The notes beneath the pieces were generated by a model. It saw only the letters and a program-made list of their open reading frames with translations, was not told the DNA's origin and ran no database searches. A program made the position numbers and the translations under genes. This document shows, one piece after another, positions 51,323 through 56,640 of a DNA stretch of 56,640 bases. The stretch comes from a virus, in the IMG/VR virus record IMGVR_UViG_3300002460_000037, positions 1 through 56,640 of that record; one strand, 5' to 3'. Every line of letters starts with the position of its first letter. Position 1 is the stretch's first letter.

Positions 51323-51529
51323 ATGGATAAGTTTTGGTTTGTGTACCGTTTGACCGGTAGCCGAAGATGGGGCAATCGCAAGCACAAATCGTTTGAGTCA
51401 GCGGAAACTGAAGCCAGGCGTTTAGCCGCTCTTTATCCAGGGGTTCTGTTCGTCGTCCTAGAGACTGTTGGGGCGGCGTTTGTGTCGCCGACGAAGAAAC
51501 CAGTTGACGCTAAGCAGAAAGTTTCGTAA
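51323..51529 (+). CDS. Small phage protein, 68 aa
   Basis: Start 13 nt after the R1 array, GGAG at 51310-51313. FWFVYRLTGSRRWGNRKHKS ... EARRLAALYPGVLFVVLETVG matches a recurrent small phage protein with a conserved AERLA..HPG..F.VLE pattern; function unknown. Confidence 0.6.
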   Translation: MDKFWFVYRLTGSRRWGNRKHKSFESAETEARRLAALYPGVLFVVLETVGAAFVSPTKKPVDAKQKVS

Positions 51530-51637
51530 GTTCCACCAGTGAAAGGTCTGGCGCGTGACTACAGCCAGAAAACAAGAAGAAAAATGTCAGTAACCTACAA
51601 ATTTCGATTACGTGCATTTTCTTCTTGGTGCACACTT

Positions 51638-51673
51638 AACCCGCCCCGTAGTCACACACTTGGCGGGTTTTTT
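51638..51673 (+). terminator. Rho-independent terminator 1 of a tandem pair
   Basis: AACCCGCC (51638-51645) pairs with GGCGGGTT (51662-51669), with six T to 51673. Confidence 0.85.
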
Positions 51674-51686
51674 CTTGCGCTAATAC

Positions 51687-51719
51687 AACCCGGACAGCGG
51701 ATTGCTGGCCGGGTTTTTT
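51687..51719 (+). terminator. Rho-independent terminator 2 of a tandem pair
   Basis: AACCCGG (51687-51693) pairs with CCGGGTT (51709-51715), inner CAGC/GCTG, then a T-run to 51719. Both together end the rightward exonuclease operon with high efficiency. Confidence 0.85.
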
Positions 51720-51792
51720 CGTCGAGTGTCCGAAATCCAGTGGTGAGGCAACCGGAGAAACGTCCAGTAAATAGCAGACGCCAACCCCGTAA

Positions 51793-51957
51793 AGCTCGCC
51801 ACCGTGGATAGCCCCTGATTGGCATAAAGGCAAACTGATCCGTGTCACGGCGCCTACCGTTGAGCGCGAAAAGACCGTGGCGCACAAATCCGAAATGGAT
51901 CGGCTGAAGCCGGTTCACGGGGGTATCGCGAATAAGCCTTACCCTGAGTACATGTAA
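51793..51957 (+). CDS. Open frame with conserved-looking protein (start unclear)
   Basis: Open from a stop at 51790 to TAA 51955-51957, encoding KLIRVTAPTVEREKTVAHKS and PVHGGIANKPYPEYM. The LIRVTAP segment resembles a recurrent small phage protein; no ATG, GTG or TTG is in frame before it (CTG 51835 is possible). Lies in the 429-nt stretch between terminators and the gene at 51959, otherwise without recognised features. Could be frameshifted. Confidence 0.3.
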   Translation, partial: SSPPWIAPDWHKGKLIRVTAPTVEREKTVAHKSEMDRLKPVHGGIANKPYPEYM

Positions 51958-51958
51958 C

Positions 51959-52090
51959 ATGTGTTTCGGGCCGAGGGAGCATCCGTCCCCTGTCGAGAAA
52001 CAGGAAGGGTGCCGTTGCGGGGCCTCATTCCGCGGGTGGATTTTTGGGGTTTTATTTCTTGGGGTCAGACTCGTTTGGTTTCCAAACTGA
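51959..52090 (+). CDS. Small Cys protein, 43 aa (possible)
   Basis: ATG 51959 right after TAA. MCFGPREHPSPVEKQEGCRC then a hydrophobic C-terminal half. CRCG hints at a zinc site. Overlaps the next frame by 32 nt; moderate to low confidence. Confidence 0.35.
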   Translation: MCFGPREHPSPVEKQEGCRCGASFRGWIFGVLFLGVRLVWFPN

Positions 52091-52184
52091 GACTCGTGGC
52101 CTGGAAAAGACGGTCGGCAGTCCAGCGTTATCGAGCGTAGTGCAAGCCCGGGCGTTTTCCAGGAAATACTTCTTAGAAGGATGA
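52059..52184 (+). CDS. Small protein, 41 aa (possible)
   Basis: TTG 52059 start, GGGG 10 nt upstream; MGSDSFGFQTETRGLEKTVG then LSSVVQARAFSRKYFLEG. Ends at 52184, 6 nt before the next ATG and containing its SD (GAAGGATGA). Balanced composition suggests real coding; unrecognised. Confidence 0.4.
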   Translation: MGSDSFGFQTETRGLEKTVGSPALSSVVQARAFSRKYFLEG

Positions 52185-52190
52185 GATCGC

Positions 52191-52262
52191 ATGTCGAGCG
52201 ACAAACCGAAGTGGCAGCACGAGTTTTCCAAGCCTGATCCGAAGAGAGACCAAAGTCGATGA
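52191..52262 (+). CDS. Mini-protein, 23 aa
   Basis: GAAGGATGA before ATG 52191; MSSDKPKWQHEFSKPDPKRD and a short tail. Stop overlaps the next start (ATGA). Short but well placed between coupled genes. Confidence 0.4.
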   Translation: MSSDKPKWQHEFSKPDPKRDQSR

Positions 52263-52405
52263 TCGCGATGGTATGCGGTAATTGCTGGTACGTGACGTAC
52301 GTAGGCCGTTGGGCGTTGAAGCAAAGGATTAAGTTGCGTTGTGTCGAGTGTGGTGGCTCGCTAAAAGGCGTGCAAGGAGTGACCAGATGGTGGACGAGAA
52401 GTTAA
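52259..52405 (+). CDS. Zinc-ribbon protein, 48 aa (contains dispersed repeat copy 2)
   Basis: ATG 52259 (ATGA coupling); internal ATG 52268 begins the conserved MVCGNCWYVTYVGRWA. Two CxxC pairs (CGNC, CVECGG) form a zinc ribbon. The N-terminal half corresponds to the 51-bp repeat shared with 40752-40802, where it is antisense-coded. The stop overlaps the start of the next gene by 19 nt. Confidence 0.55.
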   Translation: MIAMVCGNCWYVTYVGRWALKQRIKLRCVECGGSLKGVQGVTRWWTRS

Positions 52406-52833
52406 TCCAAGCCCGTGTGATAGGCCGCACAGCAGCGAACGACTTGGCGGACCTGTACGTCAGCGAATCAGCGCGGTTGAACGGTGAGCATGGGTTTGAG
52501 TGTTCGCTGGCGTTTCTGGAGACGTTGCGGGACCACTTGATTTCGATCAGGCCGCTCCCGAAAGAGCCTGAGCCTGAAAAGCCTGCGGTGCGAGCATCTC
52601 GCGAGCATACGCAGGACAGCAAGACATGGGGCAGCCGTCGGTTGTCCAGGGGATATGTGCTGGTTGATTTTGACGGTGAGGTGGACAACGAGACGGACAA
52701 AGGGATCCAGATTGATGGCGATTGGTGTCCGAAGAGTCAGATACAGGAATGTGAGGAGTTGGAGGTAGGTGATTACGTTGCGGAGTGGTCGGTAACGCAG
52801 TGGTTTGCCGACACGGCTGGTCTTGACTACTAA
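52387..52833 (+). CDS. Hypothetical protein, 148 aa
   Basis: AAGGAG 7 nt before ATG 52387. Helical N-terminus (LIQARVIGRTAANDLADLYV), a Pro/Glu-rich hinge (LPKEPEPEKP), then an acidic beta-rich C-terminus with CPKSQIQECEELEVGDY. Unknown; possibly a metabolic regulator. Confidence 0.6.
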   Translation: MVDEKLIQARVIGRTAANDLADLYVSESARLNGEHGFECSLAFLETLRDHLISIRPLPKEPEPEKPAVRASREHTQDSKTWGSRRLSRGYVLVDFDGEVDNETDKGIQIDGDWCPKSQIQECEELEVGDYVAEWSVTQWFADTAGLDY

Positions 52834-52848
52834 ATTGGAGGAGCTGAA

Positions 52849-53211
52849 GTGGAAACTGCGACGGTGAGTTACAAGGGCGAGTCGATCATTTACGACAACA
52901 TTGAAGGCAAGTGGACGTGGCGTGCCATTTGTTGCCACGACTTTTCGACGATCAAGCGTCACATTGACGCGCGGCTGGCGATTGAGGTGGATTTACCCAG
53001 TGAGTGTCAATTTCCGGATGATGGCGGGCTGGCTGCGTTGGCGGATTTTGTGAAATGCTTGGAAACCCAGATCAACTCAGTGCGAGGCGATCACTCGGTG
53101 TTGGTGAGAGGCAACAACGAGAACTCAGCACACTGCCACGAGCTACGGGAGCGAGTGGAGATACTGGAGCGATGTCTACGCGCTCTTCACGGTGACGAAG
53201 GTCAGGGGTGA
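52849..53211 (+). CDS. Hypothetical protein, 120 aa
   Basis: GTG 52849, GGAGGAG upstream. Charged helical protein with Cys-Cys (AICCHDFSTIKRHIDARLA) and a coiled C-terminus (CHELRERVEILERCLRALH). Unknown. Confidence 0.55.
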   Translation: METATVSYKGESIIYDNIEGKWTWRAICCHDFSTIKRHIDARLAIEVDLPSECQFPDDGGLAALADFVKCLETQINSVRGDHSVLVRGNNENSAHCHELRERVEILERCLRALHGDEGQG

Positions 53212-53219
53212 TCAGACAA

Positions 53220-53609
53220 ATGAGCAAGCTAATTGTGGTGCCGGTATTGAAGGGAAAGGTCGTATTCGCGACGGACTCGCACGTGACGATCTACGATAGT
53301 CATGTGCACAAGAGGCTCGACTGTGAGCGGTCGCAGATTGTGGGGAGGCAGCCGGAAAGCAAGGAGGAGGTCTTGGTGATCGAGGTGGATGCCCTTCTGG
53401 CGGCCCTGGAGGCCGCTGGCAACGAGCTGGTCGAGGTCGAGATAAATGGCAGGGTCGAGCGGTTGACGGCGAAGGCGGCCTATCTGGACGTTCCTCGCGT
53501 GGGCCTGACGACGATTCCGCTTAGGTACTTCGATGAGGTGCCGGAGGTGATGGACTTTATCCGGACGGTCCGGATTCCGCGTAGGATCGCGGATGACAGG
53601 GGTCTGTGA
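53220..53609 (+). CDS. Hypothetical protein, 129 aa
   Basis: Starts MSKLIVVPVLKGKVVFATDS at ATG 53220 (a GTG at 53208 would overlap the previous stop by 4 nt). Beta-rich with a helical stretch (LLAALEAAGNELVEVEI) and a C-terminus VRIPRRIADD. Converges with the tailspike gene: its stop is immediately adjacent to the minus-strand stop at 53610, with no terminator. Confidence 0.55.
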   Translation: MSKLIVVPVLKGKVVFATDSHVTIYDSHVHKRLDCERSQIVGRQPESKEEVLVIEVDALLAALEAAGNELVEVEINGRVERLTAKAAYLDVPRVGLTTIPLRYFDEVPEVMDFIRTVRIPRRIADDRGL

Positions 53610-54974
53610 TCAGAGGTTAGTAGCCCATTCCCCGATCTGGGTCCACATTCCGGAAACTGGATCGTAGAAAAAGGCGCAGGTTGCTCGTCTGGATGGCTCG
53701 ATCATTGGCGGATTTGTGGAATAGTTCGCCGCGTCGAAGTACGGCTTTTGTGGATCGGCCCCGTTGTTGAAGCACTCAAAAACGATCTCTTCGCCTCCCA
53801 GGAGTGGACTGCCGTACGTGGTTGGCGAGTTAATGATTGCCATGCTGGCGATGATGCGATGGAATTTTCCTCGCGACAGGTCCGGAGTGTAGCTGCCGGT
53901 TGGGGTTGTGGTGATAAACCCGTTCCGTCTGATTCCTTCGTCTACGATCTGTATTGATCGTCCCAGGGTGTGTCCTGAGAATCTTGTCTGACCAACGGCA
54001 TCGAACTGGCTCCAGACGGTCTGTTCGACAGAGATATTCTCGGCTGTTGCGGAGAAACTGTACGCCTCGAATGGGGTGCTTCCGTGGACGCGGAATCGGC
54101 AGCCGCTGACTCGTATCTGTTTGCACAAGTCGATTCCGTCGCCGAAGATGATCCCGTGGCTACCACGTTCGCCGTCGTTACTGGTGAACAAGGTGTTTTC
54201 GATCCGGGCACCGAGCATGGAGTCGAGCCGGATCGAATAGGGGTTGTTTCCGTTCCCGAATTCGCAGCCGCGAACGAGCAGCTGATTATTCGCAACCCCG
54301 TTGTAGTGAGCTATCAGCCCACCTTTTTGGCATCCAACGACAGCGGTGTTTTCCAGCAGAAATAAATAGACACCGTTCAATTCTATGCCCCGTCCACACG
54401 TTTGGATAATGGAATCGCTGACTCGGATCTGGGAGTGACTGACTCCGGTCCACGGGCTTTCCAATCGGATCGCTGTCCCCACGATGTGTTGAAACTGACA
54501 GTTTCGGACGGTCACTGCCGCCGTTCCGTCCGGATCGCCTGGAGGGATTTTCCCGAGTAAAGTCAATGCGTTCCCAGATAGGTTTTTGAAGCACACCCGT
54601 TCGATGTCATGGTGCCAGACGGCCCGCAGGTTGACTCCTCCGCTGTCAGATGGATTGTTGCTCTTGATCGTCAGATCACGGAACCAACCGCCGCGCTGAA
54701 ATGTGGGCGTTGACTCGTAACCGTCGCACTGGATCAATGATGCGTTGGGAACGTTGGAATGGAGGATTGTGTTGTCCATTCCGTCTCCAAACAATCTTAG
54801 TCCAGGTCCAGATCCCGAGTAGTTCAGCACCGAGTCAACGCGGTACGAACCCCGTGGTGCGTAGACGGTTGCCCCGTATTGTTTCGCTTGGTTGAGCGCC
54901 GACTGGACGGCCGGTGCGCTGTCTGTGGTGCCTGTTGGGTCGGCTCCGAATTCGATGATGTTCGCGGTTCGCAT
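53610..54974 (-). CDS. Beta-helix tailspike (pectate lyase-like)
   Basis: 454 residues, AGGAG SD. N-terminal NIIEFGADPTGTTDSAPAVQ, the standard adhesin/tailspike start of the pectate-lyase-like superfamily, followed by many short beta-strand turns (SLIQCDGYESTP, IRVSDSIIQTCGRGIELNG) of a right-handed beta helix. Trimeric spikes of this type often bind or cleave surface polysaccharide. It is separate from the main tail operon, in reverse orientation and bordered by the R1/R2 arrays, so it may be a laterally acquired host-range gene. Confidence 0.8.
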   Translation of the reverse strand: MRTANIIEFGADPTGTTDSAPAVQSALNQAKQYGATVYAPRGSYRVDSVLNYSGSGPGLRLFGDGMDNTILHSNVPNASLIQCDGYESTPTFQRGGWFRDLTIKSNNPSDSGGVNLRAVWHHDIERVCFKNLSGNALTLLGKIPPGDPDGTAAVTVRNCQFQHIVGTAIRLESPWTGVSHSQIRVSDSIIQTCGRGIELNGVYLFLLENTAVVGCQKGGLIAHYNGVANNQLLVRGCEFGNGNNPYSIRLDSMLGARIENTLFTSNDGERGSHGIIFGDGIDLCKQIRVSGCRFRVHGSTPFEAYSFSATAENISVEQTVWSQFDAVGQTRFSGHTLGRSIQIVDEGIRRNGFITTTPTGSYTPDLSRGKFHRIIASMAIINSPTTYGSPLLGGEEIVFECFNNGADPQKPYFDAANYSTNPPMIEPSRRATCAFFYDPVSGMWTQIGEWATNL

Positions 54975-54986
54975 TGTGCATTTCTC

Positions 54987-55382
54987 CTAGATTGGGTGAT
55001 CCTCTTTGGGCAGCGTGTCAGGCCGGTAGCGTTGGATTTCCGGGAACGATTCGCAAATACTGGCTATCAATTCTTCTTGGGTCGACTGCCAAAAACACTT
55101 GAAGCTGATTTCCCCGACGCCCGGGATCCGCGCGTCAATCATGACGGACTTACGCTCATCCCGGATACGCGTGACGCACGAATCGGAGATGGCCAGCAAT
55201 ACGATGGGTGGAACGAGGCTGATGAAGTTCCTGGTGTCGGGTACGTCTCGATCGTGGCAGACGACCAGCGTGGCGTTTTGAAAGACCCCCACGGTTGTCC
55301 ATCGTCCGGCGTCGAGGTTGGCCAGGTCGTGGTCGGAAAACCCAAGTACGATGTGTGCAGGCGTTATTACAGCTGCGAGCAT
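54987..55382 (-). CDS. Hypothetical protein, 131 aa (possible frameshift continuation)
   Basis: MLAAVITPAHIVLGFSDHDL ... VGVFQNATLVVCHDRDVPDT. Beta-rich, similar in composition to small virion or tail-baseplate proteins. Its ATG at 55382 lies just inside the end of the upstream 55-residue frame; joining the two in frame by a -1 shift would give one coherent protein (LLEILEMLAAVITP). Confidence 0.45.
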   Translation of the reverse strand: MLAAVITPAHIVLGFSDHDLANLDAGRWTTVGVFQNATLVVCHDRDVPDTRNFISLVPPIVLLAISDSCVTRIRDERKSVMIDARIPGVGEISFKCFWQSTQEELIASICESFPEIQRYRPDTLPKEDHPI

Positions 55383-55534
55383 TCCAGGATTTCCAGTAAG
55401 GTTGAGACGAGTGCGTTTCGCGAAGACATGGTGGCAGGCAATCGATCAAGGTAGTGGATGTCCGGCCCGATGTGGAATGTCGATCTGGAGGAATCTTCAC
55501 CGGGGACTAGCGGGAGACGGTTGAGGATCAACAC
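55367..55534 (-). CDS. Small protein, 55 aa, possibly fused to the next gene by frameshift
   Basis: AAGGA before GTG 55534: MLILNRLPLVPGEDSSRSTF, then HIGPDIHYLDRLPATMSSRN and LVSTLLEILECSQL. The downstream 131-residue frame begins inside its end (ATGC). It could be a decayed or frameshifted N-terminus of that gene, or a separate coupled gene. Confidence 0.4.
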   Translation of the reverse strand: MLILNRLPLVPGEDSSRSTFHIGPDIHYLDRLPATMSSRNALVSTLLEILECSQL

Positions 55535-55772
55535 GTTTTGCGTTCCTTTTTTTTGGTGTCGGGAGCGGCGGCAATCCGCGTTGAGCGCGCATTGCGTTGG
55601 TGTCGTCGAAACACTTTTGACACCAGGTCGTTTTCGGTACTGGGTCGCTGGCGTGCGTTGTTTTGCGGTGTCTGCACACCATATGCAGTATCCGCAGATT
55701 GTTCCGCAGCTTTTTTGAGTTGGGCGGCCCGTCTACGTGCGCGTAACCGCCTGGCCGTTTGGACGTTAGCAC
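55497..55772 (-). CDS. Small zinc-like protein, 91 aa
   Basis: GTG 55772 start, weak upstream AAAGG. LTSKRPGGYAHVDGPPNSKK ... CRHRKTTHASDPVPKTTWCQ and KCFDDTNAMRAQRGLPP. Zinc-like CRH-x-H plus WCQKC. An in-frame Leu/Gly-rich extension runs into the R2 array upstream but is composition-driven. Unknown function. Confidence 0.5.
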   Translation of the reverse strand: MLTSKRPGGYAHVDGPPNSKKLRNNLRILHMVCRHRKTTHASDPVPKTTWCQKCFDDTNAMRAQRGLPPLPTPKKRNAKRVDPQPSPASPR

Positions 55773-55812
55773 GTGTGAGACGACCTTTCTAAGCACTTTC
55801 GGATTCCTATGC

Positions 55813-56062
55813 CCGAGACCAAGACCAAGACCAAGCCCCAGACCGAGCCCCAGACCCAGACCCAGCACCAGTCCGAGCCCAAGACCGAGACCCAGACCGG
55901 GTCCAAGACCCAGACCCAGCACCAGACCGAGCCCCAGACCCAGACCCAGCACCAGTCCGAGCCCAAGACCGAGACCCAGACCGGGTCCAAGACCCAGACC
56001 CAGCACCAGTCCAATCCCGAGACCCAGATCGAGACCCAGCCCGATAACAAGACCGTTCGGCC
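55813..56062. repeat. Hexanucleotide array R2 with perfect 84-bp duplication
   Basis: About 40 units, A/C-rich on the plus strand (the reverse complement of the YYGGKC type), so inverted relative to R1. Bases 55842-55925 are exactly repeated at 55926-56009 (14 units each). A plus-frame ORF (55809-56081, Gln/Thr/Pro-rich 28-residue repeats) exists without a clear SD. The array fills the interval between the genes at 55772 and 56172; its minus strand carries G runs suited to G-quadruplexes. Confidence 0.75.
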
Positions 56063-56115
56063 CCGACCCGTAAGGTTGTAGCGCTCATTGTGGTTCCTTG
56101 TGGTGAGACTGAACC

Positions 56116-56148
56116 CCCGCACCGGGAAAGGGGTAGACCCGGTGCGGG
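56116..56148. terminator. 11-bp perfect hairpin, possible bidirectional terminator
   Basis: CCCGCACCGGG (56116-56126) pairs with 56138-56148 over an 11-nt loop; no T-run on either side, so termination is not certain. Separates the 56172-56438 gene from R2. Confidence 0.4.
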
Positions 56149-56171
56149 CGGTCAGGGCCACCAGCCCGAGA

Positions 56172-56438
56172 CTAGATTTGGGTGCGAGGCAACGGATGCG
56201 TCCAGGGCGCAAAATCGACAATGACGTCGCGCGCGATATAGCAACCGTTCGGGTACGGCTCGACTTCGGCGAGCGTTCCCTTTTTGAGCGCGTCCGAGAA
56301 TCTGCCCGTGTCCGCGACCCAAGCCGCGTCCTCAAGTTGAATGTCCGAATCAGTAAGGGCGATAACACGACCGGTGTAGTACATAGTCACCGTTCGGATT
56401 AGATACGTCTCGCCGATTTTGAACGAAGTAGATTTCAC
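56172..56438 (-). CDS. Conserved small phage protein, 88 aa
   Basis: GTG 56438 with AGGAG 9 nt upstream. KIGETYLIRTVTMYYTGRVI and DAAWVADTGRFSDALKKGTL follow a recurrent phage family (pattern YxIRTVTMYxTG, AWIADTGRF, PF/PYPxG). Beta-rich; function unknown. Confidence 0.7.
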   Translation of the reverse strand: MKSTSFKIGETYLIRTVTMYYTGRVIALTDSDIQLEDAAWVADTGRFSDALKKGTLAEVEPYPNGCYIARDVIVDFAPWTHPLPRTQI

Positions 56439-56495
56439 GTTTTCATTCTCCTGTGCCTGTGGAAAAAAGGTTCGTAACGTCAACGTTTCAGACCA

Positions 56496-56529
56496 CCCGA
56501 CCGCCCCGCATACACACAATGCGGTCGGG
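56496..56529. other. Hairpin in the leader of the 56438 gene
   Basis: CCCGACCGC (56496-56504) pairs with GCGGTCGGG (56521-56529), 9 bp, with a CATACACAC loop. It lies upstream of the 88-residue gene; a regulatory leader or attenuation site is possible. No U-run. Confidence 0.4.
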
Positions 56530-56556
56530 AAGTCCAGAACGCCTGGAAAATCGTCA

Positions 56557-56640
56557 CCCGTCCCCGTCCCCGTACCCGTCCCCGGACCCGTACCCGTCCC
56601 CGGACCCGGACCCGTCCCCGTACCCGTACCCGTCCCCGGA
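56557..56640. repeat. Hexanucleotide array R3 at window edge (CCCG[GT][AC])n
   Basis: Exactly 14 units (84 bp) of CCCG followed by TC, TA or GA, unbroken to the window end. The minus strand has G runs of 3-4 every 6 bp, an ideal G-quadruplex array. Continues beyond the window, so its real length is unknown. Confidence 0.85.

Noticed and set aside
55809-56081. Gln/Thr/Pro-rich frame through array R2, and the Leu/Gly-rich reverse extension of the 55772 gene
   Set aside because: No SD and entirely repeat-derived; the reverse gene was started after the array at GTG 55772.

Overview
The window looks like most or all of a short-tailed (podovirus-type) double-stranded DNA phage genome, about 56.6 kb. 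The late genes run in the order terminase large subunit, portal, scaffold-like protein, major capsid protein, head/fibre proteins, head-tail adaptor, nozzle-like protein, tail fibres and internal virion proteins. No tape-measure, tail-tube or sheath gene is seen. Shine-Dalgarno starts, ATGA and TAATG overlaps and rho-independent terminators are bacterial. The host cannot be read from the sequence; a Gram-negative bacterium (perhaps a planctomycete) is only a guess. No tRNA, integrase, DNA polymerase, primase or RNA polymerase gene was recognised.

Layout. (1) 0-34.3 kb, plus strand: packaging and virion genes. The terminase carries a 128-residue mini-intein. One reverse gene (2.35-3.0 kb) sits behind a leader with a terminator-like and possible pseudoknot structure. 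The head-tail adaptor is fused in triplicate. The block ends with one 10.7 kb gene for a roughly 3,560-residue polyvalent protein (methyltransferase, Strawberry-notch-type helicase, zincin, helical C-terminus). A second, SD-preceded, codon-biased gene is nested in another frame of it. (2) 34.3-46.4 kb, minus strand: small membrane and lysis candidates, a matrixin-like peptidase, a 5'-3' exonuclease, HNH nucleases, many small Cys-rich proteins, a VWA protein, an Acb2/Tad1-type cyclic-nucleotide sponge, an SF2 helicase, a ParB-like protein and a Cro/CI-type repressor. (3) 46.4 kb: a divergent promoter region with interleaved -35/-10 elements. (4) 46.5-53.6 kb, plus strand: YqaJ-type exonuclease, a broken HNH gene, an SMC/RecF-like ATPase, an RDF-like protein, then many small accessory genes. 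(5) 53.6-56.4 kb, minus strand: a beta-helix tailspike and small genes. G/T-rich hexanucleotide arrays of opposite orientation lie at 51.1 and 55.8 kb, and a third array runs off the right edge.

How it fits together: the left two-thirds builds and fills a capsid whose ejected internal proteins probably include the giant methyltransferase/helicase. The minus-strand middle supplies nucleic-acid processing, lysis and anti-defence functions under the repressor at 46.2 kb. The right plus-strand cluster supplies recombination functions. Several selfish-element traces (mini-intein, two AP2-type HNH remnants, two or three HNH genes) and two apparent frame breaks suggest active mobile-intron/intein history or local sequence errors.
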